A stretch of 64,000 nt of DNA from Bacteroidales bacterium (GTDB lineage: Bacteria > Bacteroidota > Bacteroidia > Bacteroidales > F082), in the NCBI GenBank assembly GCA_028277395.1, contig JANQGJ010000003.1:1-64000 (forward strand), given 5' to 3'. The translations under genes and the position numbers were made by a program. Below the pieces are notes generated by a model that made no database searches, had not been told where the DNA came from, and saw nothing but the letters and a program-made list of their open reading frames with translations. Below are positions 44,483 through 52,236 of the stretch, piece after piece. Position 1 is the stretch's first letter. Each line of letters opens with the position of its first letter.

Positions 44483-45250
44483 TTATCTAAGTACTGTAAT
44501 AAGATTAAAATTCATACCGGTAATCACTTCCAGTGTCTGGTAGTTTTTGTTGAAATCAGCAATAGCCTGCTGATATCTGGTGGCTCCACTGGTTTGTATT
44601 TCTTTTAACCTTGTATATTCTGCAGTAGAAATTTCACCATTCAGAAATTCATTTTGTGCCATCTGCATCTGCATCATGGTAAATGTCTGGTAATCATTAT
44701 AAATTCTTATAAGACTTTGCGCCTGTACAAGATCGTTATAAACAATTATTACCCTCTCCTGTAAATACCTGAGATTTATTTCTTTCTGTGTTAACGAAAT
44801 TTCTATCCATTTCTTCTGTTTATTTATCCTGTTTCTTCTGTCGAATAGTGCACCAAGTGGCATTCTAATGTAGAACATAGCTGCGAAAGTTGTTCTGTAA
44901 GATTCGGATAAATAAAACCTGTCAGATCTGCTAAACTCATCTTTATCACGATAATCCCATCTGCCGACAACAGCATCAAGGTTGATACTTAAGTATTCAA
45001 GCCACTCACGTGCAGCAGTTATTTGTTCGTAATAATAATAGGTTGCTTTAAGATCTTCGTATTTTGCTGAAGGAGAGTTAAAACTGGCCGAGTCAACAAG
45101 AACCCTTAACGGAGGTAACCGGTCAGTAATATTGTCTGTAATCGGATTAAACAAAATAAGATCATCAGAATTACTATTCTGTCCAATTACACCGGAAAAG
45201 CATGACAACAATATGAAACAAAATATAATTCTAATCAAATAAACTCTCAT
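44483..45250 (-). CDS. Half-length TolC-like outer-membrane protein
   Basis: This 255-residue protein has a signal peptide (MRVYLIRIIFCFILLSCFSGVIGQ) from the ATG at 45250. The rest is long helices with TolC-type spacing, such as AAMFYIRMPLGALFDRRNRINKQKKWIEISL, ERVIIVYNDLVQAQSLIRIY and FLNGEISTAEYTRLKEIQTSGATRYQQAIADFNKNYQTLEVITGM. Canonical TolC proteins have two such halves and about 420-470 residues; only one is present. No frameshift is apparent, and the end is clean. It may form a multimeric conduit with the co-polymerase, since no Wza gene is found in the window. Confidence 0.75.
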   Translation of the reverse strand: MRVYLIRIIFCFILLSCFSGVIGQNSNSDDLILFNPITDNITDRLPPLRVLVDSASFNSPSAKYEDLKATYYYYEQITAAREWLEYLSINLDAVVGRWDYRDKDEFSRSDRFYLSESYRTTFAAMFYIRMPLGALFDRRNRINKQKKWIEISLTQKEINLRYLQERVIIVYNDLVQAQSLIRIYNDYQTFTMMQMQMAQNEFLNGEISTAEYTRLKEIQTSGATRYQQAIADFNKNYQTLEVITGMNFNLITVLR

Positions 45251-45361
45251 CCTTCCTGTTGTTCTTTCTTCAAGTCTCTCAATTAGCATGCAATCTACTA
45301 AATAAATATCTGCTTGTAATTAAGTGATTTAATAGTTATTAATATTTTTTTAACAATTTCA

Positions 45362-46537
45362 TTAAACATTTTCTTTTTGCAATAATGCTGGTATAGTCCT
45401 GAAAATCAATACTATATCTCCCCAGAACGAATAGGTTTCAGCATATTTATTATCAAGAGCTTTCCTTTCTTCTTCCGACATAACACCTTTTTTACCACGT
45501 AGCTCAACCTGCCACAGGCCGGTAATACCGGCAGGTCCCATAAACCTTGCACTCCAGTCATCAGATGTTAACTGCTCAGCTTCATAAAGCGGAAGAGGTC
45601 TGTTTCCAACAATTGACATGTCACCTTTAAGTACATTTATCAATTGTGGCAGTTCATCAATACTTGTATTTCTAATGAAGTTTCCAACCTTAGTTACCCT
45701 TGGATCATTTTTGATTTTCACAAAAGTTGAAGCATCCTGTTTTTTCTTCTGTTCTATATACCAGTTTTCACAGATTTTCAAACCTTTTATGTAAAGAACC
45801 GGCGAACAGAACTCATTCTCCGGTAGTTTTGCACATTCGGGGCAATCAGTATCAAATTCATCAGAGTCGGATTCATTTTGCGAATACTGGTTCAGGTGTT
45901 TCAAATCACCCAACCTGCTATCAGCTCCGGTAAACATGGATCTGAACTTCAAAAAATCAAATATTTTATAACCGGTACCTACACGTTTCGACTTGTATAT
46001 TACTGCGCCTTTCGATTCCAGCCTGATAGCCAATGCTGTTAATAGCAATATTGGAGAAAGCAGCAGCAGGGCAGTAGCTGATACAATAATATCGAATGCC
46101 CTTTTAAGAAACGGAATTTTGTACTCTTTAAATGCAGAGTCAGGTCTCTTCTGATCTTTAAATGTTTCGTAATAATTTTTCAGGTAGGTGATTCGTACAT
46201 GAAGCTTTGACAGATCAAACGGAAACAGGTATATGTCATCAACAATTGCCCTTGCATTAAAAGCAGCCTGTGTAATCTCCTTGTCTTTTTCAAATATGAA
46301 GACAATAAAAGGTGTTCTTACCAGATCAGTTAACCCCCTAATCATTTTACCAACTTCTATGCCATTCATTCCCTGCAATCTTGCTTCACAAACGATTGCG
46401 TCTGGTTTGTTACCTTCTTTAAGATACGACAATGCTTTAAGCCCGTTAGGCAACTGAACTATATTAAATTCGTCTTTTAAATCATAAAAAGCAGAAATTG
46501 CTTCAGGATTATTTCCAATGTAAAGTAGATTAAACAC
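45362..46537 (-). CDS. Sugar-phosphate transferase (WcaJ/PglC type) fused to a degenerate receiver domain
   Basis: This is a 391-residue fusion. Residues 1-120 have a CheY fold by alignment with the upstream receiver protein, but the active site is gone: the acceptor Asp is Glu51 (IVCEARLQGMNG), the acidic pair is GN, and the Lys is Phe105 (YLFPFD). Residues 141-391 form a bacterial sugar transferase with one membrane segment (about 148-171), KRVGTGYKIFDFLKFRSM, the catalytic Asp-Glu in SIDELPQLINVLKGDMSIVGNRPLP, and GPAGITGLWQ. An insert (about 212-268) has four cysteines (C232, C235, C244, C256), perhaps a metal site. It would place the first sugar phosphate on undecaprenyl phosphate. Confidence 0.92.
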   Translation of the reverse strand: MFNLLYIGNNPEAISAFYDLKDEFNIVQLPNGLKALSYLKEGNKPDAIVCEARLQGMNGIEVGKMIRGLTDLVRTPFIVFIFEKDKEITQAAFNARAIVDDIYLFPFDLSKLHVRITYLKNYYETFKDQKRPDSAFKEYKIPFLKRAFDIIVSATALLLLSPILLLTALAIRLESKGAVIYKSKRVGTGYKIFDFLKFRSMFTGADSRLGDLKHLNQYSQNESDSDEFDTDCPECAKLPENEFCSPVLYIKGLKICENWYIEQKKKQDASTFVKIKNDPRVTKVGNFIRNTSIDELPQLINVLKGDMSIVGNRPLPLYEAEQLTSDDWSARFMGPAGITGLWQVELRGKKGVMSEEERKALDNKYAETYSFWGDIVLIFRTIPALLQKENV

Positions 46538-46563
46538 CTGGTATAAAATTGATGAACAAAATG

Positions 46564-46941
46564 TTAAGCTCCTCTCCGAATAATAAGATTCTCTATTCTG
46601 ATCGCCAGCTCTTCAGGATTAAATGGTTTAACAAGGTAATCGTCAGCACCTAATTTCAAACATTTCACTCTTTCTGTGCTGCTCTCAATCCCTGAAAGCA
46701 TAATAGTGGGTATATTTTGAAAAAATCCACTTGATCTGATATTACGTAAAAACTCATACCCATCAAGATTAGGCATTTGTATATCGGCTACAATCAGATC
46801 AGGCATATTTCCTTCCTCAAGATATTTCAGCCCTTCCTGACCATCATTGCATGTAATTACATCATAGGTCTTGCTTAGAAAATTTTCAAGCAACATTCTA
46901 ATGCTCATTTCATCGTCAATAACAAGTATTGTTTTTTTCAT
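46564..46941 (-). CDS. Single-domain response regulator heading the polysaccharide operon
   Basis: This is a 125-residue receiver with a full active site: acidic pair in LVIDDEMS, Asp in LIVADIQMPNLDGYE, Ser in TIMLSGIES and Lys in YLVKPFNPEE. There is no output domain. It lies 26 bp upstream of the sugar transferase gene, whose own N-terminus is a degenerate receiver. The two receivers may pair so that phosphorylation of this protein controls the transferase. The partner kinase is unknown; the hybrid kinase at 17.6-19.9 kb is one candidate. Confidence 0.92.
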   Translation of the reverse strand: MKKTILVIDDEMSIRMLLENFLSKTYDVITCNDGQEGLKYLEEGNMPDLIVADIQMPNLDGYEFLRNIRSSGFFQNIPTIMLSGIESSTERVKCLKLGADDYLVKPFNPEELAIRIENLIIRRGA

Positions 46942-46989
46942 ACGATTATATTCTTTTTGGCATGTTTATATTATTCCTCTTAATTTATA

Positions 46990-47019
46990 CAAAATTATGA
47001 AATTTATTACACATTCAAA
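46990..47019 (-). promoter_or_regulatory. Promoter of the polysaccharide assembly operon
   Basis: On the minus strand TTTG (47016-47019), 18 nt, then TAATTTTG (46990-46997), a full match to the Bacteroidota consensus. The transcript would begin near 46983, about 42 nt before the receiver gene. Confidence 0.65.
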
Positions 47020-47136
47020 TATGTAAACATAAAGTTATTTACAGCCCGACGTTAATAACAAATACTATTTTACCACTGTAACTTTCTGAATTAAGCAACA
47101 AGATTTTTTTTGTTAGGTACCAACATCACCAACTGA

Positions 47137-48624
47137 TCATTCACTTTGTTTCGTTTCGGATACTTTAACTGTCCAAACATAATCTGAAGGAGGGTTTTTC
47201 TTTACCGATTCCGGAATTGTAATTGTAAAACCGTTATCTGTAAGCTTCCACTTCAGAGGTTTGTTGTAGCCAAGAATTGTAACAATGGCATTATCAGTTG
47301 GTTGCTGTGATCTAATGGTAATTTTATCCGGCATTTCAAGTTCGTTTTCATCACATAAATAAAAGAAATAAGTATTACCGTTTTTTCCTCTTGTGATACA
47401 AATATTATCAACTTTTGCCGGTGTTACAGGACGACTGTTATAGATACCCTCACCATTTACTTTTATCCATCTGCCATATTCTTCCAATAGTTTGTAAGCT
47501 CCTGCCTGCCATTCACCATCAGGTGTTGGAGCTATGTTTAACAACAGGTTGCCGCCTTTGGCAACTATATCGACAAGTAACTGGATACCTTTATAACCAG
47601 ACATATATTTTGCATCCTTTGTATGCGACCATCCACCTCCTGATATTATACATGATTCCCAGGGGAAAGGTAGTGGTTTTTCAGGAACCCTGTTCTCAGG
47701 TGTCAGATAATTTTGATTTTTTCCCGGAACGGCTCTGTCAACAACAATCAGCCCTGGCTGTACTTCACGTGCTTTTTTAACAAGATCATCCATTTTTATA
47801 TCCTGGTTAATGATCCTGTGTTTTAAATAACCATTCGTATTGTTTTTGAGCTGATCGGTGTACCATTTCTTTATCTCATCTTTTGTCTGGATTCTTACCC
47901 ATCCTCCATCAAGCCAGAGAATATCAATATTTCCATAATCAGTTAACAGTTCAAGTATTTGATTATGAGTAAAGTCTGTAAACTTATTCCACTTCTCAGG
48001 GTTTTCTTCAGGTTCGTAGTTTACATTCCTGTCCCTGGGAGGATAATATGGATCCCAATAATAAGGAGAATGCCAGTCGGGTTTGGAAAAATATACTCCA
48101 GTCCATAATCCTTCTTTTCGGAATGACTTAAATATCTCTTCAGTAATATTACTTTTTTTGTTTACAGAAAACTTACATCCCGGGTCGGTAATTTTATAGT
48201 CAGTATATTTTGAGTCGAACATGCAAAATCCATCATGATGTTTGGTGGTAAACACAACATATTTCATTCCTGCATCTTTTGCAGCCCGTGCCCACTTGTC
48301 AGGGTCGAATTTTACCGGATTAAATGTGTTCTTTAGTCCTTCATATTCGCGTAGATACTTAAAATAATCGTTTGGGTTTAAACCTTCTTTTCTTTCACAC
48401 CATCCATATTCTTCCGGACAGAGTGACCATGATTCTACAATTCCCCATTGACTGTAAGGTCCCCAATGCATTAATAATCCAAATTTAATATCCTGCCACT
48501 GGTCAATTTTCTCAATTACGGCAGGATCGGTTTCAGGGTAATATTTTTCTTCATTGTGTTTATCCTGTGAAAATAATTGAACATGAATAAGTATCAGGGT
48601 CAGATAAATCAGTGATCTTTTCAT
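47137..48624 (-). CDS. Alpha-L-fucosidase, GH29
   Basis: This is a 495-residue secreted glycoside hydrolase. It has a signal peptide (MKRSLIYLTLILIHVQLFSQ) from the ATG at 48624. The GH29 core shows FGLLMHWGPYSQWG, YVVFTTKHHDGFCMFDS, GVYFSKPDWHSPYYW, and the catalytic nucleophile Asp239 in IDILWLDGGW. NLLLNIAPTPDGEWQ closes the barrel. It removes alpha-L-fucose (or a related 6-deoxyhexose) from glycans in the periplasm or outside. Whether it acts on the polymer made next door or on environmental fucan is open. The acid/base residue of GH29 varies between subfamilies and I do not assign it. Confidence 0.94.
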   Translation of the reverse strand: MKRSLIYLTLILIHVQLFSQDKHNEEKYYPETDPAVIEKIDQWQDIKFGLLMHWGPYSQWGIVESWSLCPEEYGWCERKEGLNPNDYFKYLREYEGLKNTFNPVKFDPDKWARAAKDAGMKYVVFTTKHHDGFCMFDSKYTDYKITDPGCKFSVNKKSNITEEIFKSFRKEGLWTGVYFSKPDWHSPYYWDPYYPPRDRNVNYEPEENPEKWNKFTDFTHNQILELLTDYGNIDILWLDGGWVRIQTKDEIKKWYTDQLKNNTNGYLKHRIINQDIKMDDLVKKAREVQPGLIVVDRAVPGKNQNYLTPENRVPEKPLPFPWESCIISGGGWSHTKDAKYMSGYKGIQLLVDIVAKGGNLLLNIAPTPDGEWQAGAYKLLEEYGRWIKVNGEGIYNSRPVTPAKVDNICITRGKNGNTYFFYLCDENELEMPDKITIRSQQPTDNAIVTILGYNKPLKWKLTDNGFTITIPESVKKNPPSDYVWTVKVSETKQSE

Positions 48625-48660
48625 AATAAAGTTTTTTTTGGCTGGTATTGTTTTCATTAA

Positions 48661-49107
48661 CTAATTCCTGTTTGTTATTTCTTCAACAATATTTATTGCA
48701 TCCAGTATACATTTTATACATACCTTCTCAGCTAAGTTATTGTCGTTGAAATATGTTTGTCCGTGTTTACTGTTTAGGTCGCATTTTAGCAACTCACGAC
48801 ATTTGGTAGTTCCGTTGACTTCTTTGAATCTTGCAGTAAACTCCCTGATCAGACTGGTGGTTTTTTCTCTGCTTTCATTCAGGTCGTTATACTTGTTACT
48901 GGTTTTTATGCCGATGACCATATATGAACCTGTAACAGCTCCACAGGTTTTTTGCAGTCTTCCCATTCCTCCTCCAAACCCGCTTGATAGTTTTAGGCAA
49001 AAGTTTTCATCCAGATTTAATGGTTCTGAATAAGCCATTAACACAGATTGGGCACAATTCAGGCCGGATTTAAATGAAATCTCAGCTTTTTCAGGTTTTA
49101 CTTTCAT
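48661..49107 (-). CDS. C_GCAxxG_C_C family protein, possible redox role
   Basis: This is a 148-residue protein of the cysteine-motif family named C_GCAxxG_C_C. The cysteine pattern is SGLNCAQSVLMAY, TCGAVTGSYMVIG, a middle TKCRELLKCDL and a final VCIKCILDA. Glycine-rich FGGGMGRLQKTCGAVTG is the core. The family has been suggested to bind metal or act in redox chemistry, with no settled function. It ends 36 bp upstream of the fucosidase start on the same strand, but a functional link is not obvious. Confidence 0.85.
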   Translation of the reverse strand: MKVKPEKAEISFKSGLNCAQSVLMAYSEPLNLDENFCLKLSSGFGGGMGRLQKTCGAVTGSYMVIGIKTSNKYNDLNESREKTTSLIREFTARFKEVNGTTKCRELLKCDLNSKHGQTYFNDNNLAEKVCIKCILDAINIVEEITNRN

Positions 49108-49258
49108 GTTGTATTGTTATACAGTATTTGTATTGACCATATTATCTTATAATTAACAGCTCTTACTAAAATAAACCGGTTAGTTGGATTAACGGGAGCA
49201 AATTTAGAAATACATGCGTTATTATATTGGTTTTTAATGTTAATAATAAGTTTAAACA

Positions 49259-50611
49259 TTAATTCATATTTATACAGAATGTGGTATCGTCATCTTTTGC
49301 AGAAGTAAGAATAATATCACCCCCCATTTTTAACATTATCTGTTTACTTAAGCTAAGGCCTACTCCCGATCCTTCTTCTTTTGTTGTGTAAAAAGGAATG
49401 AATATCTGCTCCCTTATTTCAACCGGAATTCCGGGACCATTGTTTGTAATATATATTTGGGTATTAACCTTTTTTGTTAGTTCTATCCTGACAACCGGCT
49501 CAGGAATATCAGCCAAATTAAGTGCTTCACATGCATTTTTAACCAGGTTAATAATTACCTGAGAAAGAAGTTTACTATCTGTTTCCACATAAATATTATC
49601 AGGTATTTTCTTTATTATTTCAATTTTAGAATTATTCGTGTAGGCAAGGGCTGCAATTATATTACTTTCTACTATTTCACTGAGATTGACTTTTTTAAAT
49701 TCAGGTGCCGGAAGTTTGGTGAATTTCCGGTAATTTTCAACAAATTTTGTGAGTCCAACACTTCTTTCTTCTATTACATGGAGTCCTTTTAATGTGTTAG
49801 TGATAGTATTATCATCAATATCACCGGCTTTAACATTCTCGTTATCAATAGTAAAATAAGAAGATATAACTTTTGATAGTGTTGTTATGGGAGCAATATT
49901 GTTCATGATCTCATGAGACAAAGTGCGTGCAAGTTTGATCCAGGCATCAACCTCACCATTATCAAGTTCTTTGGTAATGTCTCCAACAGCCACTAGTTTT
50001 ACTTTTTCTTTTTTTGTTACGATCTCTGAAAGTTTGAACAATAGTTTTTGCCCGTACTTATTTTCAAAAACAACTGATTGCTTGTTTTTTGCAATGATGG
50101 GTTTTGTAATTAAATCGGGTAGGGAACTATCAATTTTCTTAAGTATGTTAATATGATGAAACTCCTGCAGTCCTGTTAACTTAGTAGCCGCAGGGTTAAT
50201 ATTAATTATCCTTCCATTCTCATTAACAGAGAACAAGCCGGTTGCCGACTGGTTTATTACTGATCTGTAATGATGTTCCTGGGTGCTAATCTCAATTTTT
50301 GCCTTTAAAAATAAATCTTTCAATCTGTCAATACCTTTATACACTTCATCAATTGATTTGTTTCCCGATTTCCCCGGAACCTTTAGAGTTGAGTCTTCAT
50401 TTTCGATCCCCAGAAGAAAAAAGGCTATCCATTCGTTCATGTTATTAAAGTATCTCAATAAATTGAATAAGGATATTATGATAATAGCAACTAAAGTTAA
50501 ACACCACGTATATGCCTGCTCAACAACGTACAGATATGTTGTAGCAACTACAAGTGATATTAATATCAATAGCTTTGTTAATATTGTGATATAGAAGTGT
50601 TTATAAATCAT
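49259..50611 (-). CDS. NtrB-like sensor histidine kinase of a sigma-54 pair
   Basis: This is a 450-residue membrane kinase. Two N-terminal helices (about 9-30 and 34-52) precede a HAMP-like linker and a PAS domain (about 112-210; YRSVINQSATGLFSVNENGRIININPAA). The phospho-acceptor is His233 in LARTLSHEIMNNIAPIT. The ATPase domain has NLVKNACEAL, NNGPGIP and TTKEEGSGVGLSLSKQIM. The short extracytoplasmic loop suggests sensing within the membrane or by the PAS domain. It overlaps the regulator gene by 11 bp, marking a two-component operon. The exporter operon transcribed away from it is the likely target. Confidence 0.93.
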   Translation of the reverse strand: MIYKHFYITILTKLLILISLVVATTYLYVVEQAYTWCLTLVAIIIISLFNLLRYFNNMNEWIAFFLLGIENEDSTLKVPGKSGNKSIDEVYKGIDRLKDLFLKAKIEISTQEHHYRSVINQSATGLFSVNENGRIININPAATKLTGLQEFHHINILKKIDSSLPDLITKPIIAKNKQSVVFENKYGQKLLFKLSEIVTKKEKVKLVAVGDITKELDNGEVDAWIKLARTLSHEIMNNIAPITTLSKVISSYFTIDNENVKAGDIDDNTITNTLKGLHVIEERSVGLTKFVENYRKFTKLPAPEFKKVNLSEIVESNIIAALAYTNNSKIEIIKKIPDNIYVETDSKLLSQVIINLVKNACEALNLADIPEPVVRIELTKKVNTQIYITNNGPGIPVEIREQIFIPFYTTKEEGSGVGLSLSKQIMLKMGGDIILTSAKDDDTTFCINMN

Positions 50612-51965
50612 ATCTCTTAATTTTATTATATAGGGTTTGTCTTGTTATTCCAAGTTTTTTAGCCACATTACTCATATTTCCGTTTTCATTTCTGATCCTG
50701 GATTTTATCATTTCTTTTTCCATTTCATCAATAGTAAGGTTACTAATACCTCCGGTATTTACAAATGATTCATCATTGAAAGTAAAACCTGACTCATCAA
50801 TAATTCTGCTATCGGCAAGTATTACTGCCTTTTCAATACTGTGTTGAAGTTCTCTTATATTTCCGGGCCATGAATAATTCATTAACTTGTCAATAGCTTT
50901 TCTGTTAAGAGTAAGTCCATGTTTATCATATTTTGTACCATATCTGTTCAGGAAGAAGTCTGCAAGTAGCTGAATGTCGGTACCTCTTTCCCTTAAAGGA
51001 GGTAATTCTATTGTAATAGTATTGATTCTGTAAAGAAGGTCCTCTCTGAAAAGTCCATCCGCAACCATTTTATGTATGTTTTTGTTTGTTGCTGAAATTA
51101 GTCTGATATTGACAGGAATCGGCTTGTTACTGCCAATGCGGATAATTGTACGGTTTTGCAGTGCAGTGAGGAGTTTGGCCTGTAACGCAAGAGGTAAATT
51201 TCCAATTTCATCGAGGAACAGAGTTCCATTATCAGCAGTTTCAAATTTTCCCAGTCTATCTTCTTTTGCATCGGTAAATGATCCTTTTGTATGTCCGAAT
51301 AACTCACTTTCAAACAGAGTTTCGCTGATCGCACCCATGTCAACACTTAGCATAATTTCTGAACTTCTTGTGGAATACCTGTGTATTTCACGTGCTATCA
51401 ATTCTTTTCCTGTTCCATTCTCACCTGTTATAAATATATTGGCATCCGTTTTTGCAACTTTTTTAACCATATCCATGACCCTTCGCATTGGTTCAGATTG
51501 GCCTATGGTAATTTTCGATGAACTATTGATCTCTTTCTTCAGATTGTCTGTTGTCTTGCGCAATGATGCACTTTCAGTTTTACTCCTTCTTAACTTTAAA
51601 GCAGCATGTAATGTACTAATCAGTTTGTTATTATCCCACGGCTTTAGTACAAAATCAAATGCACCTTCTTTTACAGCCTTTACTGCCAGCTCAATATCAC
51701 CAAAGGCAGTAATCATAATTACCGAAATTGAAGGGTCATATTTTTGTATCTGATTCAACCAGTAAATTCCTTCGTTTCCTGAGTTAATACCTGCCTTGAA
51801 GTTCATGTCAAGTAGTACTACGTCAGGTTTTTTACCTCTAATGGTTGACATCAGTACATTGGGGTTCCTAAGGCAGGTAACTGTACCAAATTCCGGTTGC
51901 AACAGCAATTCCAATGCCGTTAATACACTTTTGTTATCGTCGAGAATCAATATACTACCTTGCAT
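50601..51965 (-). CDS. Sigma-54-dependent response regulator (NtrC family)
   Basis: This is a 454-residue activator. The receiver (1-120) has Asp53 in VVLLDMNF and Lys108 in VLKPWD. The AAA+ domain has Walker A GENGTGKE (181-188) and Walker B LFLDEIG (249-255). The sigma-54 contact loop is GSFTDA (228-233) in place of GAFTGA. A Fis-type HTH ends the protein (NMSNVAKKLGITRQTLYNKIKRYDL). It would bind upstream of a -24/-12 promoter and hydrolyse ATP to open it. The Asp in the contact loop departs from the usual motif, but the flanking sequence is otherwise canonical. The divergent exporter operon, 271 bp away, is the natural target. Confidence 0.95.
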   Translation of the reverse strand: MQGSILILDDNKSVLTALELLLQPEFGTVTCLRNPNVLMSTIRGKKPDVVLLDMNFKAGINSGNEGIYWLNQIQKYDPSISVIMITAFGDIELAVKAVKEGAFDFVLKPWDNNKLISTLHAALKLRRSKTESASLRKTTDNLKKEINSSSKITIGQSEPMRRVMDMVKKVAKTDANIFITGENGTGKELIAREIHRYSTRSSEIMLSVDMGAISETLFESELFGHTKGSFTDAKEDRLGKFETADNGTLFLDEIGNLPLALQAKLLTALQNRTIIRIGSNKPIPVNIRLISATNKNIHKMVADGLFREDLLYRINTITIELPPLRERGTDIQLLADFFLNRYGTKYDKHGLTLNRKAIDKLMNYSWPGNIRELQHSIEKAVILADSRIIDESGFTFNDESFVNTGGISNLTIDEMEKEMIKSRIRNENGNMSNVAKKLGITRQTLYNKIKRYDL

Positions 51966-52028
51966 ATTCCTGCTTTTAATTCAATAATGAACATCTGTTT
52001 CCAAACCTTTATTTTTCATCGATGTCGA

Positions 52029-52044
52029 GTTTGAGTTTTCAAAC
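52029..52044. repeat. Inverted repeat in the divergent regulatory region
   Basis: GTTTGA and TCAAAC surround a 4-nt spacer. It lies about 60 bp upstream of the regulator start and 160 bp from the candidate exporter promoter. It could be an operator, but the short arms may arise by chance. Confidence 0.4.
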
Positions 52045-52109
52045 TGATCAACATTAAACCAGGTTTATTAGTGACGAAATTAGTTATTCGTAAATTAATT
52101 ACACACTTA

Positions 52110-52128
52110 ATGTAAAAATATTTTACAT
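52110..52128. promoter_or_regulatory. Candidate activator-binding palindrome
   Basis: ATGTAAAA and TTTTACAT are perfect 8-bp arms around ATA. The centre is about 100 bp upstream of the predicted exporter transcription start, where enhancer sites of NtrC-type regulators usually lie. It is the strongest palindrome in the 271-bp gap. The two-component regulator is the proposed ligand; this is inference. Confidence 0.5.
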
Positions 52129-52191
52129 ATTTTTTGTTCTTATGTACAATTGGCCTGTGTATATAGTAGATACACAGCTATTTACGACTTT

Positions 52192-52207
52192 CGGCATACC
52201 CTTTGGG
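52192..52207 (+). promoter_or_regulatory. Imperfect sigma-54 promoter candidate for the exporter operon
   Basis: CGGCATACCCTTTGGG aligns with TGGCAC-N5-TTGCA. The -24 GGCA and the -12 TTG are kept, but the -12 C is G. It ends 29 bp before the TolC ATG. The regulator upstream is sigma-54 dependent, which raises the prior; the mismatch at a key base lowers it. No better site was found. Confidence 0.35.
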
Positions 52208-52236
52208 AACAAGAAGTGATTCAATGAAATAAATAA

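Noticed and set aside
44483-45250. Truncated TolC pseudogene
   Set aside because: The gene has a signal peptide, a clean stop and tight spacing to its operon neighbours, with no second half in any frame, so a genuine short protein is likelier.
51076-51753. 225-codon plus-strand ORF opposite the sigma-54 regulator
   Set aside because: It is antisense to conserved AAA+ motifs; serine- and leucine-rich sequence is typical of a reverse-strand shadow.
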